Part shown: piece by piece, positions 1 through 5,794 of the stretch | How the letters are laid out: the number at the start of each line of letters is the position of its first letter | Position numbering within the stretch: the stretch's first letter is position 1 | DNA from: V1-33 sp964523105 | GTDB lineage: Bacteria; Verrucomicrobiota; Verrucomicrobiia; Verrucomicrobiales; V1-33 | Assembly: GCA_964523105.1 (NCBI GenBank) | Contig: CAZFZN010000012.1 | Location: 1 to 64,000 of the forward strand | Direction: 5' to 3' | DNA length: 64,000 nucleotides | Translations under genes and position numbers: made by a program | The notes under the pieces: generated by a model | The model's database searches: none | Told to the model about the DNA's origin: nothing | Seen by the model: only the letters and a program-made list of their open reading frames with translations

Positions 1-27
1 CCGCCTCCTCAAACCATAGCTTAGCTC

Positions 28-996
28 CTGGCCCGAATTTCGGGGTCCACTTCACTGACTCCGCCGCTGATCGCGGCTTGCATCGCCCTCGCCGGCTGGG
101 CCGTATGGGAGCACCTTGAGCGCAGCAAACTCGCCGACCGCGTCGCGGAACTCGAATCGGCCGCAGCCCAAGCCTCCGCCCCCGGCAACACCGATACGAA
201 GTCCCGGGCCGCTGCATCGAACAACAAACTCAAGTCAGCCCTCGCCGGCAGTTCCAGCAAGGAGACCCCGGAGGGTGCAGCGAAGCCCGCGGAGTCCGGC
301 AATTCCATGGCCGACAGTTTTGCCAAAATGATGAAGGCCCCGGGTGCCAAAGACATGATCAAAGTTCAGGCCCGCATGGGAGTGGACATGATTTACCGCG
401 ACCTCTTCGATTTGCTGAATCTCCCCGAACCCAAACGCAGCGAACTGGAGAAACTCATCGGCGAGAAGACCACCGCCGGAATGGAAATCGGTTTCGCTGC
501 TTTTGGAGAGAAGAAATCTGCGGAGGAAATGAAGGAGATCTCGGACAAACTCGCCGCGGCCACCAAAGAGGCGGACGACAAGATCAAGGACCTGCTCGGC
601 GAGGAGGACTACAACAAGCTGAAACGCTTCGAGGACTCCACCACCGAGCGGATGCAGTTGAGGACATTCAGTTCCATGCTGGCATCAAAGGGCCTGGAAT
701 TGGACGAAGCCACGGAAACGAAGCTGATGGATGCCATGTACGAGGAGCGCCATAATTTCCCCTTCGCCAGCAGCTTCAGCAATCAGCAGAACACGGATGT
801 GTCCCGCTTCACGCCGGAGAACCTGACACGATTTGGCGAGGAATACTCGCGCCTGAGCGAGAGCGTCGTCACCCGCGCCGGTGAGATCCTGACGCCGCCC
901 CAGCTGGAAGTCTTCCGCCAGAGTCAGGAGCAGATGACGAACATGACGAAGATGCAGCTGGAGATGGCCGCCAAGATGTTCGGCGGCGGAGAGTAG
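28..996 (+). CDS. Coiled-coil hypothetical protein with one N-terminal membrane segment; start uncertain
   Basis: Function is not recognised. The first ATG in frame is at 307, but the frame is open from an in-frame TAG at 22-24. The extra part encodes a hydrophobic stretch (PPLIAACIALAGWAVW, about 64-111) followed by a charged helix and an Ala/Ser-rich linker, which looks like a real N-terminal anchor. No ATG, GTG or TTG lies in frame before 307, so the start is either a rare codon such as CTG at 28, 55 or 67, or 307 itself with loss of the anchor. The body is helical and rich in Glu, Lys and Met; near the end it contains LTPPQLEVFRQSQEQ, resembling the LTxxQ pattern of periplasmic helical proteins. 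It converges with the small basic gene downstream. Alternative: a 5'-damaged gene. Confidence 0.55.
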   Translation: MARISGSTSLTPPLIAACIALAGWAVWEHLERSKLADRVAELESAAAQASAPGNTDTKSRAAASNNKLKSALAGSSSKETPEGAAKPAESGNSMADSFAKMMKAPGAKDMIKVQARMGVDMIYRDLFDLLNLPEPKRSELEKLIGEKTTAGMEIGFAAFGEKKSAEEMKEISDKLAAATKEADDKIKDLLGEEDYNKLKRFEDSTTERMQLRTFSSMLASKGLELDEATETKLMDAMYEERHNFPFASSFSNQQNTDVSRFTPENLTRFGEEYSRLSESVVTRAGEILTPPQLEVFRQSQEQMTNMTKMQLEMAAKMFGGGE

Positions 997-1094
997 CGGC
1001 GTTCTTCAAGAATGAAGAGAGAGGACCGGGAAAGACGGGGCAGACGCGCTGAATGACTGACCCCTTTCGTCCCGGAGCACCCTCAGGCCCGGGA

Positions 1095-1295
1095 TTACTC
1101 CGCTGCGGGGGCGGCTTCCGGGGCCTTTTTGGCGGCGGGCTTCTTTGCAGCCGCCTTTTTCCCGGCGGCGGACTTGCCTTCGCCTTTGCGCGGGGCGCCC
1201 GGGGTGGCGCGTGCGGCGCGTTCCGCCTCCTTGCGGCGTTTGACGAGGAGTTTGCGGCGGCGGCGTTTGACTTCTTTGTTGTATTGTTTGCCCAT
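1095..1295 (-). CDS. Small Lys/Arg-rich basic protein
   Basis: This is a 66-residue protein starting MGKQYNKEVKRRRRKLL. The N-terminal half is a strongly basic helix; the C-terminal half is a low-complexity Lys/Ala/Pro tail (AAGKKAAAKKPAAKKAPEAA) like those of histone H1-like and other nucleic-acid-binding proteins. The ATG at 1295 was preferred over an upstream in-frame codon at 1361, because the extra 22 residues (rich in Gly, Pro and Ser) look like untranslated leader. Its last codons sit about 100 bases from the end of the convergent upstream gene. Nucleic-acid binding is inferred from composition only; no named family is claimed. Confidence 0.6.
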   Translation of the reverse strand: MGKQYNKEVKRRRRKLLVKRRKEAERAARATPGAPRKGEGKSAAGKKAAAKKPAAKKAPEAAPAAE

Positions 1296-1370
1296 GGAAA
1301 ATGATGTTGGTGTGCCCGGGTGCGGGAGGGGCGAGACTAGGAGCCCGCTTCCCGCGTTCAACTGGAAAAG

Positions 1371-2468
1371 TCAATTCAACGACTCCAGTTCCGGCAGGAC
1401 GAACTTGCCGTCCTTGCGGATGAGGCGCCCGTCGAAGCGGATTTCGCCGCCGCCGTAGTCGGGGCGCTGAATGCAGACGAGGTCCCAGTGGACCTGACTG
1501 CGGTTGCCGTTGTCGGTCTTGCCTTCGTAGGCCTGGCCGGGAGTGAAGTGGAAGCTGCCGGCGATTTTCTCGTCGAAGAGGATGTCGCGCATGGGGTGGA
1601 GGATCTCGCGGTTAAAGCCGATGGCGAATTCGCCGATGTAGCGGGCGCCTTCGTCGGAATCGAGCACCTTGTTGATAGCTTCGGTGTTGTTGGCGGTGGC
1701 TTTGATGATTTTTCCTTTGGAGAATTCGAGCCGCACGTTGTCGAAGGCGACGCCCTGGTAGATGGTGGGGGCGTTGTATTGCACCACGCCCTCCACACTG
1801 TCCTTGACCGGGGCGGTGAAGCACTCGCCGTCGGGGATGTTTTTGTCGCCGCCGCAGGCTTCGGCCTGAATCCCTGCAATGCTGAATTTCAAATCCGTGC
1901 CGGGGCCGGTGATATGCACGTCACTGGTTTCGTTCATCAGTTTTTCGAGCGCCATCATGCCGGGCTTGAGGGCGGCGTAGTCGAGCAGGCAGACGCGGTA
2001 ATAGAAGTTCTCGAAGGCCTCGGTGCTCATGTTGCTGAGCTGGGCCATGGCGGAATTCGGCCAGCGGAGCACGCACCATTTGGTTTTCTGCACCCGGTGA
2101 TTCATCACGGGGCGCATTTTGCCCATGACGAGACGCATGCGTTCATCCGGCACGTCGGAGCTTTCGGTGATGTTGTGGCTGCCGCGGATGGCGATGTAGG
2201 CCTGCATGCGCTGAATGAGATTCATCTGCACGCCGCTCCAGTCTTCGTACTGTTTTTCCGTGGCCCCCATTTGCATCTCCCGGATCAGTTTGGATTCGTG
2301 AATCTGAACAAACGGTACGCCGCCGGCCTCCCGGACGGCGCGGATCAGGGCGATGCCGATTTCCGGCGGAGTGTCATAGAGGTCGAGCAGGATGTTCTCG
2401 CCGGGCTGGAGCGAGACGGAATAGGAGATGAGCTGACGGGCGAGTTGATCGTGTCGGGGGTCGTGCAT
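1371..2468 (-). CDS. M29-family metallo-aminopeptidase (aminopeptidase T/AmpS-like)
   Basis: This is a 365-residue cytosolic leucyl-type aminopeptidase that removes N-terminal residues using a two-metal centre. The expected M29 ligands are visible: E215 in NIPDGECFTAP, E280 in YIGEFAIGFN, H307 in GSFHFTPG, and H327/D329 in SQVHWDLV. Length and motif order fit the family. The start at 2468 (MHDPRHDQLARQLI) was chosen because M29 proteins begin with this helix; an in-frame ATG 126 bases upstream would add an Arg/Pro-rich segment with no family resemblance. The gene follows the UGA-interrupted thioredoxin-like gene on the same strand with a 142-base gap, so co-transcription is possible. The N-terminal substrate domain is complete. 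Confidence 0.92.
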   Translation of the reverse strand: MHDPRHDQLARQLISYSVSLQPGENILLDLYDTPPEIGIALIRAVREAGGVPFVQIHESKLIREMQMGATEKQYEDWSGVQMNLIQRMQAYIAIRGSHNITESSDVPDERMRLVMGKMRPVMNHRVQKTKWCVLRWPNSAMAQLSNMSTEAFENFYYRVCLLDYAALKPGMMALEKLMNETSDVHITGPGTDLKFSIAGIQAEACGGDKNIPDGECFTAPVKDSVEGVVQYNAPTIYQGVAFDNVRLEFSKGKIIKATANNTEAINKVLDSDEGARYIGEFAIGFNREILHPMRDILFDEKIAGSFHFTPGQAYEGKTDNGNRSQVHWDLVCIQRPDYGGGEIRFDGRLIRKDGKFVLPELESLN

Positions 2469-2610
2469 GGAATAAGGATTGGCAGTGGTTTGCCGCGCGG
2501 ATGGTTGACGGCACGGTGCCACCCTGGGAAGCGGGAACGCCCCGTAAATCCGAAATCTCGCCTCCGGAACGCCGGCGGCGCAGGCTCTCGGCATGCAGCG
2601 GACGGAGTGC

Positions 2611-3837
2611 TCAATTCCGGTCCGGATCGTAATAACCGTCGAGCCAGCGCGCGGCCTGCGGAGGAATGGAATCGGCGGGTTTGGGGTCCGGGCACAGCAG
2701 GAAGGCGAAACCGATGGGCGACTTGCCGGGCCGGGAGCCGCGGGTGAAGGGGCCGTCGCCCCAGTGCTCGCCGGTGGCCGCGGCCTGGAGGGCGGTGAGG
2801 CGCCCGTCCTGGTATTCCAGCCAGCCGTCGAGCGTGCCGCTGCAGCCGCGTTTTCCGTCGCGGGTTTCGAGATGATAGGCCCCGCTGAGGCGGGCGCGGC
2901 CGGCGCGTTCCGGAGTCAGTGTGAATGTGAGGGATTTCACTTCCTCCTTTTGCCAGTGCGGCGGCTCGCCGCGGGTGTTGTCGGTGAGATGAAACCGGGC
3001 GATGCGCTGCGCCACGGCGCGGGGCAGGGGCACAGGCGCACCGGGTTCGGCATCTTTGTCAGGCAGGAGCTGCTGCAGGTCCCCGGCGGTGAGCCACAGA
3101 TGGTCCACCGCGGCGCCAAGCCCGCGGTGCTCGAACTTTCCATCCTCCCGGGGCGGCGGAGTGCAGGCGGTGAGGTTGTCCCCGGAACGCTCCAGCACCC
3201 GGGTGAAAACTTTGACCACGGCCCCGTCTTTGGGCGGAGTGCGCTCGTACTGCGGCTGAAGCCTGACTTTTCCGTCCAGCGAGGCGGGCTTGCGGTCGGC
3301 TTCCGGCAACTGCTCCCATTTGGCGAGCGAGTCGCGCAGCATGGCGAGGATGCGATCCGGGCCGCGGTTGTTGTTGAAGCCGAGAAATTTGCCGGTGGCG
3401 GTGAAGACATAACGGCCCTGCCGCGTGTTGTCGCCTGCGCCGCCGCGCGGACTTTCGCGCGTCATTTCCCGGAAAAAGACGCCGTGCGCGTCCTGCTGGC
3501 GCCGCAGGTACCAGTCGTCCATCGCGAGCGGCACGAATTTTTCCCGGATGAGCTTTTGCACTTCGGGATTGGAAAAGACGAACTCACGGTCCGCCACACC
3601 GTTGTTTCACGTGCAGCCGAGCGGGTGCCCGTCCATTTCCCAGAGAAAGATGGGGCGGTTCTGCTCGACGGCCTTGCGCCGCGCGGCGGTGAGATCGGTT
3701 TCCCACGGAATGGAGAGCCATGCCTGCTCGTCCGGCGCCGGAGAGATGACGGCGATGAGTTCCGCGGTGGTTTGTTTGGCCGGGGCGGTGAGGCTGAATC
3801 CGGCGAGAAGTGTGAGGGCGAGGAGCGGGCGATACAT
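2611..3837 (-). CDS. Secreted thioredoxin-like protein with in-frame UGA: candidate selenoprotein
   Basis: Read through, this is a 408-residue protein. Residues 1-20 form a signal peptide (MYRPLLALTLLAGFSLTAPA). Residues 35-110 are thioredoxin-like: RPIFLWEMDGHPLGCT, then UGA (codon 77, 3607-3609), then NNGVADREFVFSNPEV and FVPLAMDDW. The UGA directly continues the fold in the same frame and makes a Cys-Thr-Sec (CxU) redox motif. The C-terminal 300 residues form a conserved beta-rich domain of unknown role. The terminal stop is a separate TGA at 2611. From memory, PVC bacteria carry related proteins with Cys at this site; this was not checked. A hairpin fitting bacterial SECIS rules follows the UGA. 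It is the middle gene of a same-strand run (gamma-carbonic anhydrase, this gene, M29 peptidase). Alternatives are a nonsense mutation or a sequencing error. No sel genes lie in the window. Confidence 0.75.
3571..3595 (-). promoter_or_regulatory. Candidate bacterial SECIS hairpin after the in-frame UGA
   Basis: Counting on the minus strand from the base after UGA, bases 15-18 (GGAC) pair with 28-31 (GUCU, one G-U). A two-base GG/CC pair (12-13 with 35-36) lies below an internal loop. The 9-base apical loop starts 19 bases after the UGA and has G as its second base. This matches the published bacterial SECIS criteria: loop 16-37 bases from UGA, with G in the first two loop positions. A competing hairpin exists at bases 5-22 (ACGGU with ACCGU). 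Folding was done by eye. Confidence 0.45.
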
Positions 3838-3888
3838 GCGCCCAGTGTGATGCGTGCCCTGTGCGCCTGCAATTCCGCGGGTGCGGCG

Positions 3889-4425
3889 TCAGGCCGGCGG
3901 ACGCGACAGCCCGAGCGCATGGTAGTGCGGAATGAGGCGCACGTAGCGGTCCGCCCATTCGCGCAGTCCCGACTGCTCGTCCGCGGTCAGTTCGCGCACG
4001 GCTTTGGCGGGGGAGCCGAGGATCATGCTGCCTGGAGGGAACTTCTTTCCCTGGGTGACGAGCGCACCGGCACCGACGATGCTGCGCGCGCCGATTTCCG
4101 CGCCATCGAGCACGATGGCACCCATGCCGATGAGGCATTCGTCGCCAATGGTGCAGGCATGCAGCATGGCCATGTGGCCGACCGTGACGTACTCGCCGAC
4201 GAAACAGCCGAGTTCCGCCGTGAGGTGAAGGACGGAGCCGTCCTGAATGTTGGAGCCGCGGCCGACGACGATGCGGTTGATGTCGCCGCGCAGCACCGAC
4301 TGGTACCAGACGCTGGCCTGTTCACCGATGTCCACATCCCCCAGCACCGTGGCATTCGGGGCGACGAAGGCGGAGGGATGGATCACCGGCTGGCGGAGGA
4401 GGAAGGGCGGAGGCTGCGGGGTCAT
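3889..4425 (-). CDS. Gamma-class carbonic anhydrase family protein (left-handed beta-helix)
   Basis: This is a 178-residue hexapeptide-repeat protein of the YrdA/PaaY/CaiE group, which trimerises and binds Zn at subunit interfaces. The repeats ([LIV]-G-x4 pattern) run from about residue 20 to 150. The three metal histidines expected for gamma carbonic anhydrases are present: H67 in GSVLHLT, and H84 and H89 in VGHMAMLHACTIGD. The C-terminal helix (ELTADEQSGLREWADRYV) packs on the helix as in the family. Whether it hydrates CO2 or acts as a related acyltransferase-like protein cannot be told from sequence. It ends 51 bases before the candidate selenoprotein gene on the same strand, so co-transcription is plausible. 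Confidence 0.9.
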   Translation of the reverse strand: MTPQPPPFLLRQPVIHPSAFVAPNATVLGDVDIGEQASVWYQSVLRGDINRIVVGRGSNIQDGSVLHLTAELGCFVGEYVTVGHMAMLHACTIGDECLIGMGAIVLDGAEIGARSIVGAGALVTQGKKFPPGSMILGSPAKAVRELTADEQSGLREWADRYVRLIPHYHALGLSRPPA

Positions 4426-4489
4426 GGAATTCTAAAAAGTTTCTGTGGTGCGGGAGAGATATTTTTATAGCAAATTTTGGGCAAAAACT

Positions 4490-4518
4490 TTGACATGAAA
4501 AGCAGAAGTCTTTAGGGA
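4490..4518 (+). promoter_or_regulatory. Sigma70-type promoter candidate for the HU gene
   Basis: A perfect -35 hexamer TTGACA (4490-4495) is followed after 17 bases by TAGGGA (4513-4518), a weak -10 match. An A/T-rich stretch just upstream (4460-4490) could serve as an UP element in this high-GC region. The HU start codon is 60 bases downstream. This is pattern evidence only. Confidence 0.5.
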
Positions 4519-4578
4519 TGCGCGCGCTGCGGGCGACGCCCGCGGGCGAACGTTACCCAACTCAAACCACCTACCACC

Positions 4579-4854
4579 ATGAACAAAGCAGAACTCATTG
4601 ATGCAGTCCAGAAGGCCCTCGGCAAGGAAGCGACCAAAAAATGCGCCGGCGACGCCGTGGCCGCCGTGCTCGACGCCATCGCGAAGGGCGTGAAGAAAGA
4701 CAAGAATGTCCAGCTGATCGGCTTCGGCACCTTCAAAGTCTCCACCCGCAAGGCCCGCAAAGGCCGCAATCCCAAGACCGGCGAAGCGATGACCATCAAA
4801 GCCAGCAAGAATGTGCGCTTCGTGGCCAGCAGCCAGTTGAAGAAGAGCCTGTAA
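4579..4854 (+). CDS. HU-family DNA-binding protein
   Basis: This is a 91-residue histone-like protein that bends DNA as a dimer and compacts the nucleoid. The family pattern is clear: N-terminal helices (MNKAELIDAVQKAL), the GFGTFKVSTRKARKGRNP signature at about residues 48-65, and the beta-arm ending NVRFVASSQLKKSL. Length is the usual 90-95 residues. It has its own consensus -35 promoter upstream and a strong intrinsic terminator 25 bases after the stop, so it is probably a single-gene unit. HU versus IHF subunit cannot be fully separated by eye; the GFGTF and RKGRNPKTGE forms favour HU. Confidence 0.95.
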   Translation: MNKAELIDAVQKALGKEATKKCAGDAVAAVLDAIAKGVKKDKNVQLIGFGTFKVSTRKARKGRNPKTGEAMTIKASKNVRFVASSQLKKSL

Positions 4855-4878
4855 TCCGTTTTTTTCATCAGTCAGGAG

Positions 4879-4913
4879 CCCGGTCAATCCCGCAGGGGTT
4901 GCCCGGGTTTTTT
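4879..4913 (+). terminator. Rho-independent terminator after the HU gene
   Basis: The arms at 4879-4891 and 4895-4907 form a 12-bp stem with one mismatch around the three-base loop GCA (4892-4894). Six T residues follow immediately (4908-4913). It starts 25 bases after the HU stop codon. Confidence 0.9.
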
Positions 4914-5000
4914 CTGGTCCCGGAAAGCGGCCCGGACACTGAGGAAATTCACCGTTGCGCCGTGCGGCATCGAAATCCAAACAGCGCGGAGAAATCTCAC

Positions 5001-5588
5001 ATGACCGCCGCCCAGTCCGCCCAAGCCCTTCAGGAGAAATTCCCCGCCGCCGTGCTCCAGACCGCGGAGTTTCGCGGGGAGACCACGGTGACGGTGGTTC
5101 CTGACAATCTCGAGCCGCTGATGCGCTGGCTGCGTGACGAACTGACGTTCGATCTGCTGCTCGATGTCAGCAGCGTGGATCACATGGGCAGTGAACCGCG
5201 CTTCGAAATGGTGTACGAACTCTATTCCCTGACGACCCGCACTCACCTGCGCGTCAAAGCCGCTGTCGCCGAAGGTCAGGAAGTGCCGACGGTTTCGCAC
5301 CTGTGGCCGACTGCTGACTGGCACGAACGTGAAGTGTATGACATGATGGGACTGCGATTCCGCGGCCACCCCGACCTGCGCCGCATTCTCATGTGGGAGG
5401 GATATCCTCACTTTCCGCTGCGCAAGGATTTTCCCCTCGCCGGCAAACCCACCGAGGTGCCGGACGTGGCTTTCACGGGCATCGCGCCGCTCGCCGGCGG
5501 TCCGTTTGTCACCAGCGCGGGCGTTTGCGACAAAGTGAAGGCGGAGCCCCGCGCCAAAGGCGAGTCCGGAGTGGGAGATCGCGGCTGA
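5001..5588 (+). CDS. nuoC: NADH-quinone oxidoreductase subunit C (orphan)
   Basis: This is a 195-residue 30-kDa subunit homologue of the peripheral arm of respiratory complex I. The diagnostic C-terminal signature is intact: HEREVYDMMGLRFRGHPD, then LRRILMWEGYPHFPLRKDFPL (about residues 112-150). A further Gly/Pro/Ala tail follows. The start at 5001 is the only ATG giving a normal NuoC N terminus and has GGAG nine bases upstream. nuoC usually sits in a nuoA-N cluster, but here it lies between HU and a RapA-like gene with no other nuo gene in view, so complex I genes appear dispersed. Confidence 0.9.
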   Translation: MTAAQSAQALQEKFPAAVLQTAEFRGETTVTVVPDNLEPLMRWLRDELTFDLLLDVSSVDHMGSEPRFEMVYELYSLTTRTHLRVKAAVAEGQEVPTVSHLWPTADWHEREVYDMMGLRFRGHPDLRRILMWEGYPHFPLRKDFPLAGKPTEVPDVAFTGIAPLAGGPFVTSAGVCDKVKAEPRAKGESGVGDRG

Positions 5589-5679
5589 AGCGGGCCCGTA
5601 AATTCCTTAAAATGCCGTGACCAGGCAGGCCCTGCCGGGGGGCAGTGGAAAATTCGGTGACGTTTAGGAAGGATGTAAA

Positions 5680-5701
5680 CCGCTGTAAATCAGCGGGTTT
5701 T
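5680..5701 (+). terminator. Possible terminator between nuoC and the RapA-like gene
   Basis: CCGCTG (5680-5685) pairs with CAGCGG (5691-5696) around a five-base A/T loop and is followed by GTTTT. It is short, with a brief T run. It lies about 90 bases after the nuoC stop and 94 bases before the next start. Confidence 0.35.
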
Positions 5702-5794
5702 GACGCGGAGCCGATTCGTTCTCAAAGGTGGAACTTGACCTGCGACGCGGCAGCCTCTACAGCACGCGCCTTTCCCCACTTTTTTGCAGTAGAA

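Noticed and set aside
3607..3837. The 76-codon segment as a separate small secreted protein
   Set aside because: It ends in the middle of a thioredoxin-like fold that continues in the same frame after the UGA. Treating it as a complete gene would leave both parts without a working domain.
2593..4470. A 625-codon open frame on the plus strand
   Set aside because: It is antisense to the candidate selenoprotein and gamma-carbonic anhydrase genes; the GC-rich third positions of those genes suppress stops on the other strand. No family, signal peptide or ribosome-binding site.
4641..5000. An upstream extension of nuoC to 4641
   Set aside because: The extension overlaps the HU gene and the HU terminator in another frame and encodes Arg/Gln-rich text unlike any NuoC N terminus.
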